Assembly (NCBI GenBank): GCA_016758965.1
Contig: JAEPRB010000199.1
Coordinates: 1-64,000 of the forward strand
Length of the DNA stretch: 64,000 bases
Origin: Circinella minor
Lineage: Eukaryota > Mucoromycota > Mucoromycetes > Mucorales > Lichtheimiaceae
Reading direction: 5' to 3'
The notes under the pieces: generated by a model
Told to the model about the DNA's origin: nothing
The model's database searches: none
The model's input: only the letters and a program-made list of their open reading frames with translations
Made by a program: the position numbers and the translations under genes
Part shown: in pieces, positions 11,434 through 23,019 of the stretch
Layout: every line of letters begins with the position of its first letter
Numbering within the stretch: the stretch's first letter is position 1

Positions 11434-13704
11434 CTATACCTTTTTTCGAACGTATTCATCATAAATAGTGGTTTCGTTAAATGGCCTTTTACCCAACAAA
11501 TTCTCCATATCTTCTCGACTGATGACTTCTTTTTGTAACAGTAATTGGGCAACCTTTTCCACTTCATTCTTGCGTTCGGTTAATAAATTGACTGTTCGAT
11601 CATATGCTTGATTAACCAAATTACGAACCTCGTCATCAATCAATGTTGCTGTTTCCTCTGAGAATGGTTTCTGGAACGTTTGTTCTGCTTCTGGATTATC
11701 GAACGACATCGGTCCGATTTTTTCATTCATGCCATACATGGTCACTTGTGCATAAGCCATTTTTGTTACTTTCTGTAGATCATCATGTGCCCCTGTTGTA
11801 ATACTTGGGAAAAAGATTTGTTCCGAAACACGTCCTCCCAAAGTCATACACATACGATCCAATAATTGTTTGACAGTATATAAATATTGATCCTTAGGTA
11901 AATATTGTGCATAACCTAATGCAGCAACCCCGCGTGGAATAATTGATACTTTTAAAAGTGGATCAGCATGTTGTAAGTACCAGCCCGCCACTGCATGCCC
12001 TGCTTCGTGATAAGCGACTGTCTTTTTTTCTTCTGGTGAGAGTACGCGGGATTTTTTCTCCAAACCAGCAATCACACGTTCAATAGCTCGTTCAAAATCA
12101 ATTTCATCCACTTGATTCTTCATGTGGCGGGCGGCGATCAATGCTGCTTCATTGCATACATTATGAATATCTGCTCCAGAAAATCCAGGTGTTAATGCAG
12201 CCAATTTACGTGATAATTGATCCATATCTTCAGTCGTCTTGATAGGTTTGAGATGAACCTTGAAAATCTGTGCACGGCCGCCAATATCGGGTCGATCAAT
12301 GGCAATATGTCGGTCAAAACGGCCAGGACGTAATAATGCAGGATCCAAGACATCGGAACGATTGGTACCAGCCAATACAACAACATGTTCACTTGAGTCG
12401 AATCCATCCATCTCGACAAGCAATTGATTTAATGTGCTTTCACGTTCATCGTTACCGCCCATTTGTCCTCCTTTCCCACGTGCCTTACCAATGGCATCAA
12501 TTTCATCCACAAAAATAATACATGGAGCATTTTTCTTCGCTGTTGCAAATAAATCTCTATAATCACAAAATTCAACAAATAGAATTTACAATATTTTTGA
12601 AGAATTATTTATTACGTACCGTACGCGGGAAGGACCGACACCCACAAACATCTCAACGAATTCAGAACCAGAAACACTTAAAAATGGAACACCAGCTTCA
12701 CCAGCAGTAGCCTTTGCAAGTAAAGTTTTGCCAGTACCAGGAGGACCAGACAAAATAGCCCCCTTGGGAATAGTGGCACCTAATCGTTCATAAACAGCAG
12801 GATTCTTTAAGAATTTGACAAATTCCATAATTTCTTCCTTGGCTTCGTCAGCTCCAGCAACATCTTTAAACTTGACTTTGACCGATGATTCCTGGTTAAA
12901 CATTTTCGCCTTACTCTTGCCAATACCAAATATTCCTTGTCCTCCACCACCACTTCCTCCTGCAGCACCCGTATGTCGACTCAGGTACATGAATGTACCT
13001 ATTAATAATAGCGTAGGAGCGAAATGGATAAGAGCATTACCAAGACTCCCTTCATCACGATAAGTCACTGGAATACGTTCATTGGATGGAATCCCCAATT
13101 CATTTTGTGCTTGTTCAAGATTTTTTTCAAAGCTATCAACAGAACCAATACTGAAATAGAATAATTGTTTGTTGTTGATTCCTAACGACAAAACTTCAGG
13201 GCGTAAATAGACGCGTACTTGTTCGCGGTTAACGACAACAACGCGATCCACCATACCCTTATCCAGGAACGTTGTTCGGAATGTTTGCCATGTCAATTCT
13301 CGACCTTTTTCACTTGGCTCGGTCAATTTGTATAATATATAAGTACCAAGTAATGTTCCAAGAATGACATTGGCATTAGGGGTTTGCGGGGGTGGTTGTT
13401 CAGGTTGGTGTTGCTGTCGTCGTCTTCCTCCTCCTTGTTGCTGTTGTTGGTTATTTTTATTACCGACACCAAAAAAGTCTTCAAATGCCTTGGGAATCTC
13501 AAATGGTTTGTCTTCTTGGTCTTGGTCTTTTTTTCGTTTGTTGCCAGATGTAGAAGTTGAATAGCTGCACGGTTGTTGTTTATTGCTGCATAGTTCTTGT
13601 TGTTGGCTTCTTAGTAACAACGCACCCTGCGGTTGCCGAGACTTTTTTACCCCTTTTCCCAAAGTTGTTGTTATTGTAGTTCTCCGTCCAAACCTCGAAA
13701 GCAT
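11434..13704 (-). CDS. AFG3: Mitochondrial m-AAA protease subunit (AFG3/AFG3L2-like FtsH family), 735 aa
   Basis: Exons 13704-12620 and 12556-11434 (minus strand). An Arg/Ser/Gln-rich N-terminus looks like a mitochondrial presequence. Two membrane segments follow ([17 protein letters not shown] and [17 protein letters not shown]), which is the m-AAA rather than i-AAA arrangement. The AAA core has Walker A GPPGTGKT (about residues 320-327), Walker [12 protein letters not shown] and the second region of homology ending LRPGRFDRH. The zinc metalloprotease motif is HEAGH. The protein would assemble in the inner membrane for protein quality control and maturation. The frame stops at 11434 inside GTATAG. 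Splicing that GT to the AG before 11349 would instead end the protein TMPPSSSSLS at 11320; the sequence does not decide between the two tails. Confidence 0.93.
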
Positions 13705-14840
13705 ATTTTTAATAGAACAACAAAAATGAAAGTAAAAAAACGATGTGACATTTCTGTTTGTGTTATATTTGCGTTACCATTATTAGTGTCATCTGATCAA
13801 AAAAAAATATACTGGGCCTAAAGCAAGAAACAACTTTGTCGGTCTTGCCTATTAAGTCAAACCTTGATCCTTTTTCGGAAAAACACGGCCCGAGCATATA
13901 AAAATTACTACGTAGCGAGAAGAGAAATAATGGTTATCGGAACAAAATTAATAAAAAGTACTTTTTTTTTTCTGTTCAATGCAATTATCTATATAAAGTT
14001 ATGGTGATACTAATAAAAAAGGAGGTTACGAATGCAGGATTATAAAAAGGGTTGTTAATGCGCCCTGATCAAAAGTTAAGTATGAGAAGATAAAACACAA
14101 TGAAATGTGCAGTAGAGAGAGCAAGCAAAAAAAAAAGGGGGGGGGCAACTATTTACTTGATAACTTTATATACCAAATATTACATATTAGTATTACTGCC
14201 ACGGCAAGTATTATAAAGAAAGTTGCGTAATTTATCAAAATTGCTGTCAATAAAAGATACCTCGTCATGGATCATCAGGCAATACGTATTTAGTACCTTT
14301 ATACGGAAACAAGAGTTTGCAAGTAAACTAGAGCCAAAAAGATATCATTTTTTTGAATCTCTCTTTCTAGTATAAGGTGGGACACGATTAAGATTGATTT
14401 TCCTGTAGATCAAAAAAGGTGAGAATAGCATCTTGACCAGAAAGTGGGAACAAGAGAAAACATTATTTTTACAAGGTTCATATCACTGCGATTGCTGAGT
14501 ATAATAAAATATTCCTTATTCTCTTTTTAGAAGTACCTCTCAAATACTGATGCACATTCTAAACTAGGAAGGAAAAGCGTTTTTTTAATAACTACATATA
14601 TAAGCGTGACAGTACGTATCAGATGGGTGACCGGGATGTGCCAAATAAGTTATTATATATAAATAAGCAATTCTCAATACCAACATTCTTTTTATCGCTT
14701 ATTCTTTTAAATATAAACTTTACAACGAAAGCTAAAAACAAATTCTATTTTTTATTATCTATATACTATCCTTTAGCTACAATCAGAACAAAAACAACAA
14801 CTTATACTCGCTTAATCTTTCTATATAATTGATCATCATC
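13705..14840. other. Divergent intergenic region between AFG3 and the zinc-knuckle gene
   Basis: No coding frame recognised. Contains an A/G homopolymer run at about 14129-14145. TATA-like elements occur in the last 100 bp. A 69-codon open frame at 14623-14832 is low-complexity and judged fortuitous. Confidence 0.45.
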
Positions 14841-15359
14841 ATGCCTCGTCCAAGACCAACCTTTTGCTATAACTGTGGCTCAAGTAAGATATATATGATA
14901 TTAGACGAAAAATATTGTTGATCTTCCTTTGGTATTATAAAATTTACAATGATAAAGTGACGCTCAACAACTCCTTCTATCTTCCTCTTTTCAATTACAT
15001 TTTTTATATAGCTGCTCATACAAGAAGTGATTGTGTAAGTAATACAATTTAAATTTTCATAATAAACTATAAAAAATGCGGTTTATATACTGATATATAT
15101 TTTCTTCTATAATGACTTATATATGTTCATATATAATATTGATTTACATGTGTGACGATCATTTAAAAACAAAAAAACAAAAAACATATAGCCACAGTAT
15201 GTATATTTTAATATTATAATTTAATGGTGTTTTCAACAGTTATCTTGCATATGCGTGAAAAGAAATATTTAACAATCATAATAATATAATAATAATGACA
15301 TTATTTAGAGAACTGAAGAAGCCTCGCCCCTATTAAGACCAACTGCTTTTGTTTTATAA
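14841..15359 (+). CDS. Tiny CCHC-like zinc-knuckle protein, 38-39 aa, with microexons
   Basis: Exon 1 (14841-14883, donor GTAAGA) encodes MPRPRPTFCYNCGS. Exon 2 (15012-15034, 23 nt, perfect TATAG acceptor and GTAAGT donor) encodes AHTRSDC. The last exon starts at 15309 or 15311 and ends LLRPTAFVL. The cysteines and histidine read C-x2-C-x5-H-x4-C, one residue longer than the usual CCHC spacing. Between exons 2 and 3, at 15192-15196, CCACA sits between a perfect CATATAG acceptor and a GTATGT donor. Including it and using the AG at 15309-15310 keeps the frame and yields DCPQTEEA, the usual CP after the last knuckle cysteine. Without it the protein is 38 aa and reads DCRTEEA. Probable nucleic-acid or zinc binding; no orthologue recognised. 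It may be missed by gene finders because of its size. Confidence 0.55.
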
Positions 15360-15530
15360 TACACACCAAAACTCATATAAGACGTACTTGTATATTGACG
15401 TGGCGTTTTTATTTTTTTTATTTCTAAATACTGTTTTCTTCTATACTACCCGTTTAGGTATCATGTTGGAAACACAAAGTAACAAAGTTCTTTTTCCTTT
15501 CTTGTTATGTTGTACATTCACCCCCAAATG

Positions 15531-15585
<55 letters not shown>

Positions 15586-17006
15586 TCCTCACTCCACACT
15601 CCTTTCTTACAATATGATAATTATTACCAGAAACATATTATATTCACGATTCAAAGCCCAGAACACATTCATTTTCTCTTTCTTATTACGTACCCATGTA
15701 TATGTATTTATACACATAATATTTATATTTTCATGTTAATTAATTCTTTATACCATCATTCTTCTTAAATAAAGAACCCTGAAAATTTTTAATTCTTTTA
15801 AAAGATCTTGTTTTGGAATCTTCATGCATGTTTGTTGACAAAACATCGTTTACCGAAAAGCAGTAACAATAATAATTATATATTACAAGTTATGAATTCT
15901 TTTTTTTTTATACAGTATTTAACAAGTTATGTTTTTCTTTACATATATACGAGTAAATTAGTGTATTACACAACTACTGTTATATAAAGAATAACAAGTT
16001 ACTGTATATTATAATATCTTTTGTTGTGAAGCAATATACAAACTTTCTTATATATATATAGATAGGAATTACGTAATATAGTAACTAGTATATTTGAACT
16101 ATAAATAATTGAGCATAAGCTTAATACAATATTTTTGAGCTAATGTATAAATTCATTGTTGTTTTATAAATCTTATTTTGATTTTTATCGTTCTCCTTTC
16201 CGAGACGGCGTAAAAAAAAAAAGTAATACAACACAGTCTCTATCATAAGTAAAATCCTCTTTCGTTAGTGATCCATTTCTTAGCTCCTTTCATTTTTTGA
16301 AATTGGTGCATGTTATCTAAAATGTATATTTATATGCTTTTAAACATAAAAGAACTCTTAAATTATTTTGAAAACAAGTAGATTCTCAAAGTAAATAATA
16401 AAGGAGAAGGCTCAACTGAAAAGAATTATTTTCGTATCACTATACACTAACCAAATAATCATACATCCAGCCGAACATACATAATCGGATCGTAAAACAT
16501 TTACACAAAAAAAGTTTACTTGTTTACTTGTTTATTTATTGTATCCATGTATGTACGGTGACCATGCTACTCTAAATATTTAACAACTTTTGTAGTTTAT
16601 ATAAAATAAGTTAATATAAAATACGTCATTACTATGTAGATATGCTATATTGATCTCAGAAGCTTTTTTTTTTCTCAAAAGAATGAAGCCGATCAAACAC
16701 AGAAAGTATTAATACATTTCTTTTTCTTTTTATAATATAAATTCTCACCATTTATACATTATGTCACATCTTACTATTTATCACTCCCATTCCTCCCCCC
16801 AACCTTTTTCCAGAATGATTTGTAAACATAAAAATAACAAACTATATTAACAAACTTTTTTTTTTTCATTTTCTACAAAAAAAAAAAAGCTTTCTTTTAT
16901 ATGAAATGATGAAACTTGGTTGGAATGGATGTAAGCTAACCAAGAAAGAGAAAACAACATATTTATACTTGTAATATAAGAAAGAACAACAACATAATAA
17001 ATTAAT
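15360..17006. other. Intergenic, A/T-rich, 3' regions of two convergent genes
   Basis: Holds a long poly-A run (15531-15581) and several A/T homopolymers. No coding frame of note. It receives the 3' ends of the zinc-knuckle gene (+) and COX6 (-). Confidence 0.5.
15531..15581. repeat. 51-bp uninterrupted poly-A tract
   Basis: Uninterrupted A from 15531 to 15581, about 170 bp after the zinc-knuckle stop codon. No flanking duplication or retrotransposon reading frame was seen, so it is a mononucleotide microsatellite; its true length may be affected by sequencing slippage. Confidence 0.9.
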
Positions 17007-17651
17007 TTAAAGGTTCAATTCCTCTTTGGTCAAAAGACCAAGTTCTTCCTTGATAGGTGCCAACTCTTCCAAATATTGTTGATATTGCTTTTCAGTTTCA
17101 ACCTTTTCCTTGATACCTTCAAAGATACGGACAGAGGTAGCGAAATCATTAACACGACGCGAGGCTCTCAATGCTGACTCGATTACAGAAGGTGCAGGAA
17201 CAAGATCATAAGCAAAAGCATTGTTTAAGCCACGTTGGAGTTCAAATAAATCATCGACACCATCAAAGAACTTTACATAGCGTTCAGTGAACGATTCAAA
17301 ACTTTCTTCTTCGTGACCGGCAGAGTAAAAACGTTTGCCTATATATTTAAATATATAAATAGTGGTTTAAACATAGAATATTATAATTAACAAAATGAAT
17401 AATCCATATAATGTAAATAAGTATAATAATTGACAATCGTAATAAATAATAATAGTAATAGTGATTATCATTGTTGTTATATTTGAAGGTTCATGTATAA
17501 TACTGTATTTCATTATAATATTTTTATAGTATTTTTTTTAAAAAATAATAAAAAGTTTCCAATTACCAACAACAGTCGATCGAGCAATAGGGGCGAAGGC
17601 ACGAACAGCAGTTGCGCGAACAGCGACACCGGTAAGAGCAGCGCGAAGCAT
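17007..17651 (-). CDS. COX6: Cytochrome c oxidase subunit 6 (COX5A family), 138 aa
   Basis: Exons 17651-17567 and 17338-17007 on the minus strand; the intron is 228 nt. The first ~30 residues are Arg/Ala-rich without acidic residues (MLRAALTGVAVRATAVRAF), a mitochondrial presequence. The mature part reads ESFTERYVKFFDGVDDLFE, LNNAFAYDLVPAPSVIESAL and RRVNDFATSVRIFEGIKEKV, typical of the COX6/COX5A helical-repeat subunit on the matrix side of complex IV. Length agrees with yeast Cox6 (148 aa precursor). Nuclear-encoded; the gene starts about 850 bp from the MITE at 18.5 kb. Confidence 0.95.
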
Positions 17652-18498
17652 TATGTTAATTATGTAAAGTTGTTGATGAGGGGGGAGTTATTAACAGAAA
17701 GACAGAACAGGGTAGTGGACCTTGGAGGCCAGCAAATTTTACCGTGACTATTTGCGCCCGGGCTACTCATAAGATTTTTTTTCAATCGAGCTGCCGGGCT
17801 GGGGGTTCTTTTATTCAATGCAGAGGCGACACACTCAACAATTTAAAAAATTCATTATTATTGAAAATTAATAAGAACAAAAAGGAAAAGTTTAAAGAAC
17901 TTCCAACTTAATTGATAACATTAAGGTTTAACGTGTTTATGTGCGAATGCTACAAAAAAAATAGACTGAATGACCATTTTTCGTCATTGGCATAAATCTT
18001 GAAAAAATTCAAAAGTTTGACATCACTAAAGTACCATGGTAACCATAACACACTTTTACACCAAAAGATAGTTTAAGGAATTTTAATCATTGATTTCGAA
18101 AGAACATTTGCACTTGAGTTATTTGGTCATATATAGCTATAGATATGTGACAGTTTATGATAATGTTATTACGATTTCATTTCGAGCACGCCTACAGTTG
18201 TCGAATAACTGTTACTAAGGAAAAAAAAGAATAACTTTGATGAACGCACAGACTGTATTTGAAAAGGGAGATGAACTTTTTTAAATATTTCACTAAGAAA
18301 AGAATTTTTACACATTTAAACGAAACACTTCATTTTTAAACTATCAGATATGCAGTAAATAACTTCTATAGTAAAGTAATTGAAGGTTTTGACAAGATGT
18401 AGCCATTATAATGCCTAAAATGCTTTTTTACTCAACATACCAGTTAGTCTGAAGCACTAATATAACGTGTAATCCGATTCCTATTCATAGTGTTTATA
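17652..18498. other. COX6 upstream region, no gene seen
   Basis: AT-rich non-coding sequence between the COX6 start codon and the left end of the MITE. No family-like frame in either direction. Confidence 0.5.
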
Positions 18499-18931
18499 CA
18501 GGATTTTGCATTCATTTCCGGAGGCAACCCTCAATTTTTTCGCTTATAAGAGTAATTTTTTTTTGCTTATGATAATGATTTTGTTCGCTTATAATGTCGG
18601 TATTTTTCGCTTATGATAGCATTAATTTTCGTTTATGATATGCGATATTTTTCGCTCATGATAGGTGATACTTGGTTAATCCCATAAAAGCAGGTGTAGC
18701 AAATACAAAAAAAAGAAGTGATATTAGTCACGAAAAACTCCTCCTATCATTTGTATAAATCTCTAATCTTCACAAGTGGATCTCTTAGACTCCATAAGAA
18801 AATTGTATGCGTATTATAAGCGAAAAATACTGCATATCATAAGTGAAAATTACTGCTATCATAACCAAAAAAGTTTACTCTTATAAGCGTAAAAATTGAG
18901 GGTTGCGTCTGGAAATGAATGCAAAATTCTG
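18499..18931. mobile_element. 433-bp non-autonomous DNA transposon (MITE) with long inverted repeats
   Basis: Left end CAGGATTTTGCATTCATTTC is mirrored by the right end (reverse complement CAGAATTTTGCATTCATTTC). The match continues inward through GCAACCCTCAATTTTT and CGCTTATAAGAGTAA for well over 50 bp. Both ends are flanked by TA (18497-18498 and 18932-18933), the target duplication typical of Tc1/mariner elements. Inside each arm a TTTTCGCTTATGATA-like unit recurs about every 25-35 bp (roughly six copies left, four right). The central ~130 bp are unrelated and non-coding. There is no transposase, so it is non-autonomous. The arms differ by scattered substitutions and an indel of one or two units, suggesting moderate age. 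Confidence 0.85.
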
Positions 18932-19074
18932 TAAGTCAGAGTGTTTACAAGAATATGTAATTTTGGTAGTTCTTTATCGGAAAACACATATTAAGCGCAA
19001 ATAGAATCAAAAAAAAAGTTAATATGTATGCATTTTTATTTTTTTAATCACCCATTTATACAAGATTCATTGAA

Positions 19075-20206
19075 TTGATGGTTATCGTAATACTGAAAAG
19101 CAACAGTGCAGTTATCATCGTCGTCGTCGTCGTCGTGAAAAAAGTCTACTTGAAAAAAATGTTATCACTATCAGTAGTAACAACAACAACAGTAAAGGGA
19201 TTCATGGGAAATGACGTCCAAGACAAAGTGGAAAAAGAAATTAAAGAGCTCGAAAAGGGAATAAATTGACTTGCGCCAATATATCATCCAAGAGAACAAA
19301 ATGCTGATATTTTATGAATTGGTTGCCAACCTGTAAAAATTGTTTACTTCATACAGCATATTTATGGTGTATGTTCAAGGAGAGTTATCCATTAAAAAAT
19401 CAACATCAACACGATTGTTGAGTGCTGGGAAGAAAAACATGTTTTATGAGAGAATCTTTAGAAAGCCAGAACAAACATTCACACAAAAAACGAATTAATT
19501 TGGCAAATGTGTATAATATTCCACTAAACAATACCAATCGACCGGTGCTAAAAACAAAAACATCGCTAGTATGTATTAAATTATAACTGTTATGAGATAT
19601 AAAGATTACTACCTTTGTATTAATTTTTGAGATATGCTGTACAGAAGAAATATATTGCTGATGAGCACACGTTAAAGAGCTTTGTCTGGATCCAATGAAA
19701 GATACCTGTACGTACTGTCGAAACTGATTCTATTAATGTCAAGACAATAGTAATAATGGGGGAAGACTTTGGTAGGACGCGCTATCCCAATATAAATCAG
19801 CAACTTGTATTGTATTCCCTGCCAGATATTTCGACTGAAACAGATATGGATAATGATATAGTGACGGAGAGATTTGAAACTAGTACGTAAATTAACTTTG
19901 AGCTACAGAAACCATCAAGCTCGTAAACCTGTCAATAAATCCCCCCTCCAAACGAATCTTATTACGTTTACAACCATACATGTAAATTACAGAGATAAGA
20001 AGAATTGGATCAGGGAGAAATTGAAACAAGAAAAGCTCGAAATCGGTCAAAAAATGAGAAAATTCAAGAATAAAAAGTCTCACAATAGGTTGGTTGTTAG
20101 ATTAGGGCATTGTACTATGATTCAAAGAGAATGCTATATATATTTGGTAGAATGTTCGTGGATTACCACTGGTTTTTTTTTATTCTTCTTCTTTTCTTCT
20201 TATTAA
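19075..20206 (+). pseudogene. Coding-like block of unknown origin, probably decayed
   Basis: Three separate + strand frames have protein-like composition. The first is 19075-19269, with a GTC/TCG microsatellite near 19112-19136. The second is 19698-19904, including VETDSINVKTIVIMGEDFGR. The third is 19874-20206, including NWIREKLKQEKLEIGQKMRK. They are broken by stops and no splice pattern joined them. The block begins 143 bp from the MITE, so it could be remnant transposon cargo, but no transposase motif is visible. Confidence 0.25.
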
Positions 20207-23019
20207 CCAATTTAGATCATTTTTATATTTATATTAAATAGAAAACTCCCCCGTCAAAAGGGCTCCAAGATGACGCCCAAGAACCTTAACTGAATGAGCA
20301 AATGCAATCATAATAATGTTGCAAAAGCTGGAAAGTTTTATCTATCGGTAATTTGTTCTTATTGTTTCGCACAGCTTGCCTGTCATACATACAAACGTAA
20401 TAGAAATATCTGAGTCTCGAATAGCGCAAAATAGTGTTTCATCTCTTTGTGTCCTGTCGATCCAAACATTGAACAGGAATGAACTGTGATGATGTAGGTC
20501 CGTGTAACACTGGTATGAATTCATGTGTATTGTTATAACTAAAGATGGATTGGCATTACCTCATTTTCGTTGAAATGAAATTCCAAATAAATAAGAAAAC
20601 AATTTGAAGAAAATATCTTTTCACAATTGCATCGATTGGTAAGCACATATCTTTTCTTTCTTACATAGGGTGTTATATCAAGTTTCAAAGTAACTAATTG
20701 ATACTAGTATATAATGAATTTTTCACCGTGACGAGATAGGGTTGTTATTATATAACTTGGTAAAAGATACATTCTTTTTACCAACTCTTCAGTCAATATT
20801 TTTATAGCCAATCTATTGATAATATTTGAGTTTATTTTCTATCATTATACGTTACTAAGCCATAATCATGGTTCACATGGTACGTAGTACGTTTGTTTAT
20901 AGCAATTAAATATATAAGCTTCTTCCTAGTGTGACCAATTACCATAAGCAAACACTTTTGTCGTATGTACTTTGACCTCAGTTAGGAATTACTATAAGCG
21001 GATCCATTTATCGGATGGAGTTTAGCTATAATACTCATTTCCATCTCAATTTGAAAATATATCTAATGTTGAAATTCAAGAAGCCTATCCCAATTTCTTT
21101 TCTAACTTCCGTAAAATCATTTCATAAAAAGTAAATTTATGTATAATAGAAAAAAAAATCAATTAAATGCGGTGTGTGTATTTTTATTCTTTACTTTTAT
21201 GTTAATAAATACTTTGAGTTCTTTCATAACACCTATGCTCACATTCACATTGTAAATTCACTTTGTTTTTTGTTTTTTGTTTTTTTTGCAAACCTTCGCT
21301 TGATGTCGGATCAGGGAGGAATCATCAACCGCTATCACAGTCGGCGCATGAAACTTTTGAATGAATGATTCCCGTATCGTCCCACTTGAATCCGACAAAA
21401 AAACGCGTTTTAATTTTTTGTTATCACATGTAGGCTGCGGGGTGAAAGGTGTCACCAAACAGAAGATTAGATCGATAACAATGATATACAGGAACGGCTT
21501 TACTTTCTGCATATAAAAATTAATTTTCTACATCTCAATTAAAAAATTGTTTCCACATCTCATTGTGTCTTTTATATGATCAATTATATTAATAAGCTTA
21601 AATAATATATAAACTATTAGTAAAACGATTCTCTAAATAGTATGGAAAACGATCTAGTATTGTGTAGTGGTAATAATCAAATAATACGATCAAGGAAGAT
21701 CATTACAGTTAAAGATCAATTGTGTTTTATTTATTGCTATTATAAAAAGAACCAAAAGGAACTTCTGTATAATTGAATCCATACAGAGTATAGTTGCATA
21801 AAAGAAGACAGTTTTTATTTTCTGTACGGTCAATTTATCAGTAAATAATGTAGTGATTAGATAATTATTTTCAGTATTATTATTATTGTTGTTGTATATT
21901 ACACTTATTTTCGTTTGATAATAATAACAGGGTATGTAAAGGGTATCACAGCAATACATTTTCGCACACATACAAATCTAGCGTCATTATTCCACATGTT
22001 CTCGGGAAAAATCAATTAGAGGAGAAGGGCATTATCGTAATCATAAAGTTAAGTGCTAGGGGTAGTACATAGATAAGATAAATACTATTACAGGTAATAC
22101 AAGCAAAAAAAACTTCCATTTTCAAGCTGAGTATTCTTTTGAGGCATGGAATGAATAATTGTCAATATTGTTATCTATCTTCAATGTAACACAATTAAAG
22201 CGTTTAATAGTTTAACATTCAAACCGAATTCAGTAATCATAGCTTCAGAAACTATACACAATTAACCATCACTTTGGATTTTATACCTATTTTGTTTGCT
22301 CTATGATGTTTCCTCTCTTTACATCCCCTGCTTTTTCTTTAGTAGTATTTATTTTCATCCAATCAATTTCTTTTGATGGGATAAGTCATTAACAATGTAA
22401 CATGCTTGAACTTCGGAATATCAAAAAACGCGTTTTATAAAAAAAGAAAAAAAAAACCATAATAAAGGGGCATGAAACAAGTAACAACTATGAAAGGCGT
22501 TATTATTGTCATGTTATTGGATGTGATGTATTATATGTACTATTCGTTTAATCACAATATCGTGGGAAACTTGATGATCATAGGGTTTGGATCTAATTCG
22601 AAAGAACATGGTACGTGGGGATGATGAAGTAACCTTCACCTCATAACAATTACTTTTTTTTATAACTAAAATAAAATAAAAACGCGATTATTTATTAGCA
22701 TAAAACCAAGACTTTTTATAATATCCACATAATATAATATTATTTTCCATTGTAATAATAGCGATTTTTTTTGGATGCGAAAAGAAAGAGCCGTGATCAA
22801 AAAAGTGCTTTAGGCAACATTAGATAAAAAAAACAAAGACTGGAAACTCTTCTAGTATTTTGCGGGGAGTAAAAAGAAAAAGGGGGGGATGGAAGACATT
22901 TAAGGGATTGGGGGAACACGAAAATGTATAAATTTTGCAGCTTTTTTCCCGTTTGCTTTCGTTTGTTTCTTTACTCTCTATTTTTTTCTTTTTAACTATA
23001 CATATTTTAATATACTATC
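20207..23019. other. Long intergenic region upstream of glutamate dehydrogenase
   Basis: No convincing gene on either strand. Short open frames (for example 21258-21512 minus and 21690-21971 minus) have low-complexity or biased composition. The last ~200 bp hold purine-rich and pyrimidine-rich tracts (22866-22890 and 22960-22990) likely belonging to the GDH promoter and 5' leader. Confidence 0.45.

Noticed and set aside
12815..13564. Open frames on the + strand opposite AFG3
   Set aside because: They are antisense shadows of the AFG3 exon; their Cys/Pro-rich composition follows from its Gln/Gly codons.
15531..15581. Poly-A tract as a retrotransposon tail
   Set aside because: No reverse transcriptase sequence upstream and no flanking duplication; treated as a microsatellite.
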